From assembly GCF_002310375.3 (NCBI RefSeq), contig NZ_CP023315.3, positions 248,001 through 312,000 on the forward strand: a stretch of 64,000 bases of DNA, read 5' to 3'. Positions within the stretch are counted from its first letter, which is position 1. Each line of letters begins with the position of its first letter. This document shows positions 11,955 through 19,297 of this stretch, piece after piece. The notes beneath the pieces are model-generated. The model was given only the letters and a program-made list of their open reading frames with translations. It did not search any database and had not been told where the DNA came from. A program made the translations under genes and the position numbers. Source of the DNA: Caulobacter vibrioides. Lineage in GTDB: Bacteria; Pseudomonadota; Alphaproteobacteria; Caulobacterales; Caulobacteraceae.

Positions 11955-12224
11955 ATGGCTTCAAGAACGGTCGAGATCGTCAACGAGCGGGGATTGCACG
12001 CCCGGGCCTCGGCCAAGTTCGTGAAGATGGCGTCCGGTTTCGACGCCGAGGTCACCGTCAGTCGTGAAGGCTCTTCGGTCGATGCTCGATCCATCATGGG
12101 CCTGATGATGCTGGCGGCCGGTATCGGGTCCACCATCGACATCAGCGCCGAAGGCCCCGAGGCCGAAGCCGCCGTCGAGGCTCTGTGCGAGCTGGTCGGC
12201 GCCCGGTTCGACGAGGAGCGGTAG
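11955..12224 (+). CDS. ptsH: Phosphocarrier protein HPr
   Basis: An 89-residue HPr. EIVNERGLHARASAKFV contains the EI-phosphorylated histidine at residue 15, and a SIMGLMML element around residues 46-53 matches the HPr-kinase site region. It begins five bases after the EIIA stop. The enzyme I gene (ptsP or ptsI) is not in this window. The order hprK-EIIA-HPr directly behind chvIG is widely conserved in alphaproteobacteria and suggests that the PTS relay and ChvG/ChvI are expressed together. A short hairpin (12215-12234) spans the stop codon. Confidence 0.95.
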   Translation: MASRTVEIVNERGLHARASAKFVKMASGFDAEVTVSREGSSVDARSIMGLMMLAAGIGSTIDISAEGPEAEAAVEALCELVGARFDEER

Positions 12225-12381
12225 AGCCCGCTCCGCTCCCGGGCGCGCGCCTTTGACGGGCCCCGTCGACCAAACCCACGCCGTCAGCGTCCTGAGCATA
12301 CCCGTCGCGATCAAGGGCGAGCGGGCTACGATCGGCTTGATCAAGCGGCCCGGCAGGCGACGACAATAGCCTCTGGCGTCG

Positions 12382-12435
12382 ACAGGATCGCGGCTCCGGT
12401 TGTTCCCACACAACGCGCGGGGCCAGCGATCCTGT
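12382..12435. other. Long imperfect hairpin in the HPr downstream region
   Basis: The arms ACAGGATCGC (12382-12391) and GCGATCCTGT (12426-12435) are perfect complements. Inner pairing continues (12392-12398 with 12418-12424) and is capped by GTTGT/ACAAC around a six-base loop. It lies in the 260-base region between ptsH and the convergent 34-residue ORF, which otherwise holds no gene I can support. It could be a terminator, a small RNA fold or a palindromic repeat; there is no strong T-run on either side. Confidence 0.5.
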
Positions 12436-12444
12436 TCTGATTTG

Positions 12445-12464
12445 AAACGAGGCTCTACGCCTCG
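12445..12464 (-). terminator. Possible terminator of the 34-residue ORF
   Basis: Read on the minus strand, CGAGGC and GCCTCG flank a five-base loop and are followed by TTTC. It lies 22 bases beyond the stop of the small membrane ORF. The stem is only six base pairs, so this is a modest call. Confidence 0.4.
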
Positions 12465-12485
12465 CGGCGGCGTCCTAGCCGCAGC

Positions 12486-12590
12486 CTAGTAGACGAGACC
12501 GATGCTGCTGACAGCGGCGGCCGCGACGACGAAGATGGCGATCGCCACCAGTTCGTAGGCCTTGAAGAGCGGTTTACTCGGTGTACGCAT
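12486..12590 (-). CDS. Small single-span membrane protein, 34 residues
   Basis: The reading frame starts MRTPSKPLFKAYELVAIA, continues through a single hydrophobic helix (about residues 14-33) and ends in GLVY followed by a stop. A strong ribosome-binding sequence (GGGGGAAA, about six bases before the ATG) precedes it and a small hairpin follows it. The positively charged N-terminus and hydrophobic C-terminus are typical of short bitopic inner-membrane proteins. No homologue is recognised. Evidence is the joint presence of a start, Shine-Dalgarno sequence, membrane helix and possible terminator. Confidence 0.6.
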   Translation of the reverse strand: MRTPSKPLFKAYELVAIAIFVVAAAAVSSIGLVY

Positions 12591-12657
12591 TGACTGTTTC
12601 CCCCGTCCCAATTTGGTGCACGTGAACGCATCCTGCGCAAGGGCGGCGCCAGGTCTG

Positions 12658-13059
12658 TCAGGGCCTTTTTCCGGGCCAGATCAGGTATCCGATCCGATCC
12701 CGGCCCGCCGCGACATAGTTCGGCGCGTCGGCGCTGGACGGCGGACCATAGCGATCCTCCGTGTAGCGCTCGCGCGCGCCATAGCGATGATCTTGGGTTT
12801 CGACCGCCAAGGGCGCCTGGCCATAACCCCACCGGTCGTAGTCGGACCAACCGCGCTCGGCGCCGCATTCCACGCGTTCAAAACGATAGGCGCCGCCTGG
12901 TCCCGTGACGCGCCGCGTTTCGCAACCCCCAGCCGAGGCGTCGGGCGGCGAGACGCGCGGATCGACGTGACCGCCACGCCCTGAGCCCGCATGGGCGGGG
13001 GCCGCCGCCAGGCTGACGCCGGCGAGAGCCAGGATTGAAAGACGGCGAACAACGATCAT
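12658..13059 (-). CDS. Secreted hypothetical protein
   Basis: A 133-residue product with a signal peptide (MIVVRRLSILALAGVSLAAAPAHA) and a Gly/Arg/Tyr-rich mature part with two cysteines (GGCETRR and RVECGAERG) that could pair. I start at 13059, where AGGAG lies upstream and the signal peptide begins; an upstream ATG at 13161 would put 34 polar residues before it. The family is unknown. It probably acts in the periplasm. Confidence 0.65.
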   Translation of the reverse strand: MIVVRRLSILALAGVSLAAAPAHAGSGRGGHVDPRVSPPDASAGGCETRRVTGPGGAYRFERVECGAERGWSDYDRWGYGQAPLAVETQDHRYGARERYTEDRYGPPSSADAPNYVAAGRDRIGYLIWPGKRP

Positions 13060-13169
13060 GGGCGACTCCTGAATTGTTAACAAAACCTTTCCAAGGCCCC
13101 CGTCATCGCCCTTCACCCGACGGGCGAGCTTGCGCATTCGCCGACTTCCCCTGGCGCGCATCGCCCGTC

Positions 13170-13218
13170 AGAGCGTGACGCCGAAAGTGGGAACCGGTTT
13201 CGGCGCTAGTCACGCTCT
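13170..13218. repeat. Palindromic intergenic element
   Basis: AGAGCGTGA and TCACGCTCT form the outer arms, and CGCCGAAA and TTTCGGCG the inner arms, around a short centre. Elements of this layout are common between genes of alphaproteobacteria. It forms a pair with the next palindrome 12 bases downstream. Confidence 0.7.
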
Positions 13219-13230
13219 AACCGTATGATT

Positions 13231-13282
13231 TAGAGCCTTCTTCTCGCGTCAAAACGATTCCGTTTTGAAGCGGAAGGCTCTA
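13231..13282. repeat. Palindromic element with TAGAGC...GCTCTA ends
   Basis: TAGAGCCTTC at the left and GAAGGCTCTA at the right are perfect complements. The centre holds AAAACG and CGTTTT around ATTC. The ends match those of the element at 25697-25748, suggesting one family. It lies just before the HAD gene and may affect its transcription. Confidence 0.7.
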
Positions 13283-13313
13283 GCGTGCGCTCAAACAAGC
13301 GTTTGAGGCGGCG

Positions 13314-13955
13314 ATGGCGATCGAGGCGGTGATCTGGGATTTCGGCGGGGTGTTCACGACCTCGCCCTTCGAGGCGTTCCGGCGCTACGAGACCGAGCGG
13401 GGCCTGCCCAAGGACTTCATCCGCACGGTCAACGCCACCGACCCCGACACCAACGCTTGGGCGCGGTTCGAGCGTGCGGAGATCGACGCGGCCGCCTTCG
13501 ATGGCCTGTTCCGGGACGAGGCGCTACGCCTGGGCCACGACGTGCGCGGGGCTGAGGTGCTGCCCTTGCTCTACGGCGACCTTCGGCCCCGGGTCATGGG
13601 TGCGCTGAAGGCTTGCAAGGCGCGGTTCAAGGTGGGCTGCATCACCAACAATGTCCCGACCGGCCATGGCCCAGGCATGGCGCAGAGCGCCGAGAAGGCG
13701 ATGGCTGTCGGCGAGATCATGGCCTTGTTCGACGCGGTGATCGAAAGCTCCAAGGCGGGCGTTCGCAAACCCGATCCGCGCATCTACCAGATGATGTGCG
13801 ACTTGCTCGGCGTCGCGCCGGAGGCTTGCGTCTATCTCGATGACCTTGGGATCAACTGCAAGCCGGCGGCGGCTCTTGGCATGACGGCGATCAAGGTGTC
13901 GGACGAGCGCCAACTGCTCGACGACCTTGCGAAGGCGACCGGATTGGCGTTCTGA
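13314..13955 (+). CDS. HAD-IA hydrolase, epoxide-hydrolase N-terminal phosphatase type
   Basis: A 213-residue HAD-like hydrolase. Motif I is IWDFGGVFT (nucleophile aspartate near residue 9), motif II is CITNN, motif III is [12 protein letters not shown], and motif IV is [18 protein letters not shown]. The G-I-N-C-K-P-A form of motif IV is typical of the subgroup that includes the phosphatase half of soluble epoxide hydrolase and acyl-CoA-dehydrogenase-associated HADs. The substrate is unknown. It is the first gene of a likely three-gene unit with the pterin dehydratase and the SDR. Confidence 0.85.
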   Translation: MAIEAVIWDFGGVFTTSPFEAFRRYETERGLPKDFIRTVNATDPDTNAWARFERAEIDAAAFDGLFRDEALRLGHDVRGAEVLPLLYGDLRPRVMGALKACKARFKVGCITNNVPTGHGPGMAQSAEKAMAVGEIMALFDAVIESSKAGVRKPDPRIYQMMCDLLGVAPEACVYLDDLGINCKPAAALGMTAIKVSDERQLLDDLAKATGLAF

Positions 13956-13978
13956 GGGGGAAACCTCGGAGGAATCCC

Positions 13979-14263
13979 ATGTCCCGTTCCAAGATCGGCG
14001 CCGCCGCCGCGATCGCCCAACTCGACGGCTGGGCCGTCGACCCGGACCACAAGGACGCCATCGCCAAGACGTTCAAGTTCGACGACTTCAACCAGGCCTT
14101 CGGGTTCATGACGCGGGTCGCGCTGATGGCCGACAAGCTCGATCATCACCCTGAGTGGTTCAACGTCTACAACCGCGTTGAGGTGCTGCTGACCACGCAT
14201 GACGCCGACGGCGTCACCGATCTGGACCTTACGCTCGCGAAGTTCATGGACAGCGCCGCCTGA
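13979..14263 (+). CDS. phhB: 4a-hydroxytetrahydrobiopterin dehydratase (PCD/PhhB)
   Basis: A 94-residue pterin-4a-carbinolamine dehydratase. The signature [23 protein letters not shown] carries the paired histidines and H-P-x5-Y pattern. It dehydrates 4a-hydroxytetrahydropterin produced by aromatic amino acid hydroxylases. No phenylalanine hydroxylase gene is in the window. GGAGG lies upstream of the start, 23 bases after the HAD stop. Confidence 0.93.
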   Translation: MSRSKIGAAAAIAQLDGWAVDPDHKDAIAKTFKFDDFNQAFGFMTRVALMADKLDHHPEWFNVYNRVEVLLTTHDADGVTDLDLTLAKFMDSAA

Positions 14264-14306
14264 AAAATTCAAACTGCTGTTTGAATTATAATCGGGAGGA
14301 CGCCGC

Positions 14307-15092
14307 ATGGCGCAGAGCACGGGCCGGGTCGCCGGCAAGAAGGCCTTCATCACCGGCGGCGCCCAGGGCCTCGGCGCGGCCGCGGGTCGCATGCTGGCCA
14401 AGGAAGGCGCCAAGGTCGCCCTGGCCGACATCAACCTAGCGGGCGCCCAGGCCGTGGCCGACGAGATCAACGCCGCTCACGGCGCCGGCACGGCCTTCGC
14501 GTTCGAACTGGACGTGACCCAGGAAGATCAGTGGATCGAGGTGCTGGCGCAGGCCACGGAGGCGATGGGTGGTCTCTCGGTGCTGGTCAACAACGCCGGC
14601 ATTGGCGGCGATGGTCCGATCGAGAGCCTGGACTTCGGCCTTTGGAAGAAGGTGATGTCGGTCAATGTCGACTCGGTGTTCCTGGGGGCCAAGCACGCCC
14701 TGACCCACATGCGCGCCCATCAGCCCGGCTCGATCATCAATCTGAGCTCGATCGCCGGCCTGATCGCCAACGGCAATTCGCCGGCCTACAACGCCTCCAA
14801 GGCGGCGGTCTGGCTGCTGAGCAAGAACATCGCGCTGTATTGCGCCAAGATGAAGCTCGACATCCGCTCGAACTCGATCCACCCGACGTTCATCGACACG
14901 CCGATCCTCGACGGCTTCTCGGCCCGGTTCGGCAAGGAAGAGGCCTTCGCCAAGCTGGCCCGTCAGGTGCCGCTGGGCCGCATCGGCGAGCCGAACGACA
15001 TCGCCAACGCGGTGCTCTATCTGGCCAGCGACGAGAGCAAGTTCATGACCGGCGCCGAGATCAAGGTCGACGGCGGCATCTCGGCGATGTGA
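14307..15092 (+). CDS. Short-chain dehydrogenase/reductase
   Basis: A 261-residue classical SDR: cofactor motif TGGAQGLG near residue 16, NNAGIGG, catalytic serine in NLSSIAG and YNASK as the Tyr/Lys pair. ADINLA after strand 2 puts an aspartate where NAD(H) is preferred over NADP(H). The overall pattern resembles hydroxysteroid or 3-oxoacyl reductases, but the substrate cannot be assigned. It is preceded by GGGAGGA and is probably the last gene of the unit that starts at 13314. Confidence 0.88.
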   Translation: MAQSTGRVAGKKAFITGGAQGLGAAAGRMLAKEGAKVALADINLAGAQAVADEINAAHGAGTAFAFELDVTQEDQWIEVLAQATEAMGGLSVLVNNAGIGGDGPIESLDFGLWKKVMSVNVDSVFLGAKHALTHMRAHQPGSIINLSSIAGLIANGNSPAYNASKAAVWLLSKNIALYCAKMKLDIRSNSIHPTFIDTPILDGFSARFGKEEAFAKLARQVPLGRIGEPNDIANAVLYLASDESKFMTGAEIKVDGGISAM

Positions 15093-15097
15093 GGAAG

Positions 15098-15213
15098 AAA
15101 TCCTCCCCCTCGCGGGGGAGGTGGTCGCGAAGCGACCGGAGGGGGAAGACCGCGTGAGTTTGCGACTTCCCTCTCCGCCGGCTCCGCCGACACCTCTCCC
15201 TTGGGGAGAGGAT
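15098..15213. repeat. C/G-block palindromic repeat in a convergent gap
   Basis: TCCTCCCCCTCGCGGGGGAGG opens the element, a GGTCGCGAAGCGACC hairpin follows, and CTCTCCCTTGGGGAGAG closes it. It fills almost the whole gap between the convergent SDR and regA genes. Close relatives occur at 35875, 37316, 44226, 47035 and 49281. Confidence 0.85.
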
Positions 15214-15224
15214 CTGTAGCGTCC

Positions 15225-15782
15225 TTACCGCGGCGCGCGCTTGGCCAGAATCCGTTGCAGGGTCCGGCGGTGCATGTTCAGGCGACGCGCCGTCTCCGAG
15301 ACGTTGTGGCCGCACATCTCATAGACCCGTTGGATATGCTCCCAGCGAACGCGGTCGGCGCTCATCGGGTTTTCCGGAGGCGCGGGCGCGGCGTCCTTGG
15401 CCGCCAGGAGGGCGCGGGCCACGTCGTCGGCGTCGGCTGGCTTTGAGAGATAGTCGACCACCCCGGCCTTCACCGCCGCCACCGCGGTGGCGATATTGCC
15501 GTAGCCGGTCAGCATGATGACCTTGGCGTCGGCGCGGGCGTCGCGCACCGCTTCCACAACCTTCAGGCCCGAGCCGTCCTCAAGCCGCATGTCCAGCACC
15601 GCGTGGGCGGGGGCGTGGGTTCGGAGAAGGGTCAGGGCCTCGGCGACGGAGGCGGCCAGGGTCACCTCGAAGCCGCGTTGCTCCAGGGCGCGGCCAAGCC
15701 GGGTCCGCAACGGGGCGTCGTCGTCCAGCAGCAGAAGCGACTTGTCCGGCAGCGCCGCAACCAGTTCTCCGATATCCGCCAT
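15225..15782 (-). CDS. regA: Redox response regulator RegA/ActR/PrrA
   Basis: A 185-residue regulator with receiver domain residues 15-130 (acid pocket LLLLDDDAP, phospho-acceptor D64 in AVLDMRLEDGSG). A Fis-type helix-turn-helix lies at the C-terminus (NVSETARRLNMHRRTLQRILAKRAP), which is the near-invariant RegA DNA-binding sequence. It is the partner of the RegB kinase encoded upstream on the same strand and controls aerobic/anaerobic energy metabolism in alphaproteobacteria. The start is ATG at 15782. Confidence 0.94.
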   Translation of the reverse strand: MADIGELVAALPDKSLLLLDDDAPLRTRLGRALEQRGFEVTLAASVAEALTLLRTHAPAHAVLDMRLEDGSGLKVVEAVRDARADAKVIMLTGYGNIATAVAAVKAGVVDYLSKPADADDVARALLAAKDAAPAPPENPMSADRVRWEHIQRVYEMCGHNVSETARRLNMHRRTLQRILAKRAPR

Positions 15783-15858
15783 AAAATCAGCGCCTCCCCG
15801 CGCTAATACTTGAGCAGGCCTAATAACAAACCATACTTTCGCGTTTCCGCATCACAAC

Positions 15859-17259
15859 TCAAGCCCCTGTATGTCCAGGCGCTTCGAGCGCCGGCCTGGG
15901 CCAGCGTGCGGAGACCACTGCGCCGCCCCGACGACCATTGCGGAAATCCACCGTGGCGCCGGTTCGCTCCAGCAAAGTCTTGGCGATGAAGAAGCCAAGG
16001 CCCATGCCGATATGACCGGTACGCGAGCCTTCCGCGCCTGGACGAGTCGTGACGTAGGGCTCGCCCAGTTTCGCCAACACTTCCGGCGAGAAGCCCGGCC
16101 CGTCGTCTCGCGCTTCGATGACGATATAGCGGGCGTCAAAGCGCGCGATGACGATCACTTCGCTGCGGGCGAAGTCCACGGCGTTCTCGACGATCGAGGT
16201 CATGGCGTGAATGATTTCGGGCCTGCGCCAGATATCGGGCGCGGTCTCGCCGGAGGGACCATTGACGACGGCCTCGACGCGGATGCCGTGCACGAGGTGC
16301 GGCTCGATCACGTCCTGGACCAGTTGCACCAGGCTCATGCGCTCGTGAACCGCGTCGGTCGCCTCGGGCATCTCCGTTAAGCGCTGCAGAATCTCGCGAC
16401 AGCGCGCGGCCTGACCGATCATCAACTCCGCGTCTTCGCGCACCTCGTCGTTGGGCGCGTTTCGCGCCATCTCGCGCGCGACGACGGAGATCGTGGCCAG
16501 CGGCGTTCCCAGTTCATGTGCGGCGGCGGCGGCCAAGGCGCCCAGCGCCGAGAGGCGCTGCTCTCGCGCCAACACCGTCTCGGTGACGTTGAGCGCCAGC
16601 TCCATGCGCGCGGATTCGCTGGCCGCTTGCCAGGCGTAGAGACCGGTGAAGACGATCCCGAAGATCCTGGCCAGGACGATCGACCAAAGCAGGTTGCTCT
16701 TGGAGAGATCGGGCAAGGGCCTGCCGTCGACGGTGGGCAGCGGCAGATGGAAAATCGCCAGCAGGATCGACGACAGGATGGCCATGGCGCCCAGCGCCAG
16801 GGCGTAGCGGGCGGGCAGGGTGGCTGCGGCTAGGGTGACGGGGGCGATCAGAAGCAGTGAGAACGGGTTCTGCGCGCCGCCGGTCAGATAGAACAGCCCC
16901 GAGAGCTGCAAGATGTCGAAAGCGATCTGGGCGGTGGCCTCGCCATCACGCGCCAGTCTCTGGCCGCTGGAGGCCAGCCCCAACAGAACGTTCAGCCACG
17001 CCGAAAGCGCTATGAGGGTGAAGCACAGGGCCCATGGCACCTGCAGCTTGAGGACCAGGCCCGCGAAAGTGAGTACGGCCGTCTGGCCCACGACCCAGGC
17101 CCAGCGCTGAGCCAGCAAGGTGCGCACCCGGAGGCGGCCTCGGCGAAGCCCCGGCGCGGTCCATGACCAGGCGTCGTCTTGCGCCGGCTCGTCGGCCAGC
17201 TTATCGAGCCCCTTGTGACGTTGATCGTCGGGCGCTCTCGCAAACGAAGCGTCAGCCAT
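15859..17259 (-). CDS. regB: Redox sensor histidine kinase RegB/ActS/PrrB
   Basis: A 466-residue kinase with about six membrane helices in residues 52-212. The loop GGAQNPF (127-133) is the conserved RegB ubiquinone-sensing motif. The H-box AAAAHELGTPLATIS gives H248. Cys287 in QAARCREILQRL corresponds to the redox-active cysteine of Rhodobacter RegB. G-boxes RDDGPGFSP and GMGLGFFIAKTLL complete the ATPase domain. It is divergent from senC and lies 76 bases upstream of regA. Confidence 0.94.
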   Translation of the reverse strand: MADASFARAPDDQRHKGLDKLADEPAQDDAWSWTAPGLRRGRLRVRTLLAQRWAWVVGQTAVLTFAGLVLKLQVPWALCFTLIALSAWLNVLLGLASSGQRLARDGEATAQIAFDILQLSGLFYLTGGAQNPFSLLLIAPVTLAAATLPARYALALGAMAILSSILLAIFHLPLPTVDGRPLPDLSKSNLLWSIVLARIFGIVFTGLYAWQAASESARMELALNVTETVLAREQRLSALGALAAAAAHELGTPLATISVVAREMARNAPNDEVREDAELMIGQAARCREILQRLTEMPEATDAVHERMSLVQLVQDVIEPHLVHGIRVEAVVNGPSGETAPDIWRRPEIIHAMTSIVENAVDFARSEVIVIARFDARYIVIEARDDGPGFSPEVLAKLGEPYVTTRPGAEGSRTGHIGMGLGFFIAKTLLERTGATVDFRNGRRGGAVVSARWPRPALEAPGHTGA

Positions 17260-17315
17260 GACCGCAGGATTGTCCAGAATTGCGCGCGTGGCGAGAGTAA
17301 AAGGATGAACCGCGC

Positions 17316-17906
17316 ATGCCTCGCCATCGTCTTGTACTCATTCTGGCTTGTGTCGTGGGCCTGGCCGTCGCCGTCGGCCTCGCCTGGAACGTCGGCGTGT
17401 TCCGATCCCAGCCCGACGTGACGGTCGGCGGCCCGTTCGAGCTGGTCGACCAAAACGGCGCGCCGACCACCGAAAAGGCGCTAAAAGGCAAGTGGAGCGC
17501 GGTCTTTTTCGGCTTTACCTACTGTCCGGATGTTTGTCCGGGCACGCTTCAGGGCCTGGCGGTCGCGACCGACCAGCTAGGGCCCAAGGCCAAGGATCTG
17601 CAGATCGTCTTCATCTCGATCGACCCGGCCCGCGACACTGTGCAGCAGATGAAGGCCTATCTTTCGGCCCCCTATGTGCCGAAGGCCACGATCGGTCTGA
17701 CCGGAACCCAGGCGCAGGTCGACGCCGCCGCCAAGGCCTATCGCGTCTACTACGCCAAGGTCGGGGATGGGCCCGGCTACACCATGGACCACTCGACGGC
17801 GATCTATCTGATGGACCCCAAGGGCCGCTTCAAGACCGTCATTCCGTACAACCTGCCGCCGGACGAGATCGCCCGGCGGATCAAGGACGCCGTCCGCGAG
17901 GGCTGA
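17316..17906 (+). CDS. senC: SCO1/SenC copper chaperone
   Basis: A 196-residue membrane-anchored thioredoxin-fold protein. An N-terminal transmembrane helix (residues 6-24) is followed by the copper site: FGFTYCPDVCP (the CxxxC pair) and the later histidine in YTMDHSTAIYLMDP. SenC/PrrC delivers copper to cytochrome oxidase CuA. Its position divergent from regB reproduces the classical reg/prr locus, where the oxidase-assembly factor sits beside the redox regulators. The start is ATG at 17316. Confidence 0.94.
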   Translation: MPRHRLVLILACVVGLAVAVGLAWNVGVFRSQPDVTVGGPFELVDQNGAPTTEKALKGKWSAVFFGFTYCPDVCPGTLQGLAVATDQLGPKAKDLQIVFISIDPARDTVQQMKAYLSAPYVPKATIGLTGTQAQVDAAAKAYRVYYAKVGDGPGYTMDHSTAIYLMDPKGRFKTVIPYNLPPDEIARRIKDAVREG

Positions 17907-17957
17907 TGACCCGCAAAAATTCGCGGGCGGCTGGACTTTGTTAGGCTTCAGCGTGTT

Positions 17958-17974
17958 ATGTTGCGATGCAACAT
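17958..17974. promoter_or_regulatory. 17-bp perfect palindrome before phaZ, probable PhaR operator
   Basis: ATGTTGC-GAT-GCAACAT ends 12 bases before the phaZ start. The TTGC-N3-GCAA core matches the kind of site bound by the polyhydroxyalkanoate repressor PhaR in alphaproteobacteria. The palindrome is seen directly; the regulator is inferred from the motif and the target gene. Confidence 0.6.
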
Positions 17975-17986
17975 AGCGGATAAGCC

Positions 17987-19249
17987 ATGCTCTACGCCCT
18001 GCACGAGGCGGCCTATTACGCCTCAACTCCGATGCGCCAGATGGCGCTGGCGGCCCGGGACTTCTGGGGATCGCCGCTGAATCCGGCCGCCGAGACCGCG
18101 CTGGGCCGGCGCATGCACGCCGGCGCGGACCTGTTCGCCAACGTCACCCGGCGCTACGGCAAGCCGAAGTGGAACATCGACAAGGTCAAGGTCGGCCAGG
18201 TCGACGTGCGGGTGCGGCCGACGGTGGTCTGGGAAAGCCCGTGGGCCCGCCTAGTCCAGTTCGATCGCGACATGGCTGACATGCGTCGCGCCGGAAAATT
18301 CTCGCTGGACCCGGCGGTGCTGATCGTCGCGCCGCTGTCGGGCCACTACGCCACCCTGCTGCGCGGCACGGTCGAGGCGTTCCTGCCCGATCACGCCGTC
18401 TTCGTTGTCGACTGGATCAACGCCCGCGAAGTCTCGGTCCTGGAGGGCCGTTTCGACTTCCACGACTATATCGACCACGTCATCCAGATGCTCGAGGTGC
18501 TGGGCCCGCGTCCGAACGTCGTGGCCGTCTGCCAGCCTGGCCCGCCCGTGTTGGCGGCCGCCGCCCTGATGGCCGAGCAGAACCATCCCTCGCGCCCGGC
18601 CAGCATGACCTTCATGGGCTCGCCGATCGACGCGCGCCTGTCGCCGACCGTCACCAACCAGCTGGCCGAGGAAAAGCCGTTCACCTGGTTCCAGTCGAAC
18701 ATGATCTACACGGTGCCGCCGCCCTATGCGGGCGCGGGGCGGCGCGTCTATCCGGGCTTTGTCCAGCTGGCCAGCTTCATGAGCATGAACGCCGAGCGCC
18801 ACCAGGAGGCCCACCGCCGCTACTTCAACCACCTGGTCAGCGGCGACGGCGACAGCGCCGACAAGCACCTGGAGTTCTACGACGAGTACCTGTCGGTCCT
18901 GGACCTGACCGAGGAGTTCTATCTCCAGACCATCGATATCGTCTTCCAGCAGTACCTGCTGCCCAAGGGCGAGCTGGTCCATCGGGGGACACGTGTGAAG
19001 CCCGAGGCCATCACCGACATCGGCCTGATGACGGTCGAGGGCGAGAACGACGACATCTCGGGCATCGGCCAGACCCAGGCCGCGCACGGCCTGTGCTCGA
19101 ATATCCCCGAAGACATGAAGCTGGACTATGTGCAGCCCAGCGTCGGTCACTACGGCGTGTTCAACGGCCGCCGGTTCCGCGAGGAGATCTATCCGCGCGT
19201 GCGCAAGTTCATTCGCAAGTGCGATCCGAACTTCGGCGAGGAAATCTGA
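17987..19249 (+). CDS. phaZ: Intracellular polyhydroxyalkanoate depolymerase
   Basis: A 420-residue alpha/beta-hydrolase of the PhaZ1 intracellular depolymerase family. The nucleophile elbow is VVAVCQPGPP, so the nucleophile is Cys182, as in Ralstonia PhaZ1. The catalytic histidine lies near the C-terminus in PSVGHYGVFNGRRF and the aspartate probably in GENDDISG. It mobilises stored PHB granules. It carries its own upstream palindrome and is followed by a separate metallopeptidase-like gene. Confidence 0.93.
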   Translation: MLYALHEAAYYASTPMRQMALAARDFWGSPLNPAAETALGRRMHAGADLFANVTRRYGKPKWNIDKVKVGQVDVRVRPTVVWESPWARLVQFDRDMADMRRAGKFSLDPAVLIVAPLSGHYATLLRGTVEAFLPDHAVFVVDWINAREVSVLEGRFDFHDYIDHVIQMLEVLGPRPNVVAVCQPGPPVLAAAALMAEQNHPSRPASMTFMGSPIDARLSPTVTNQLAEEKPFTWFQSNMIYTVPPPYAGAGRRVYPGFVQLASFMSMNAERHQEAHRRYFNHLVSGDGDSADKHLEFYDEYLSVLDLTEEFYLQTIDIVFQQYLLPKGELVHRGTRVKPEAITDIGLMTVEGENDDISGIGQTQAAHGLCSNIPEDMKLDYVQPSVGHYGVFNGRRFREEIYPRVRKFIRKCDPNFGEEI

Positions 19250-19297
19250 CGTAGGGTCTCCCTTGCGGCGAACGTGCGAGCACGCGATTTAGGGGCG

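Noticed and set aside
12225..12481. Possible tRNA or additional gene between ptsH and the 34-residue ORF
   Set aside because: No cloverleaf, T-loop GTTCRA or plausible coding frame was found; only the long hairpin and a small one are visible.
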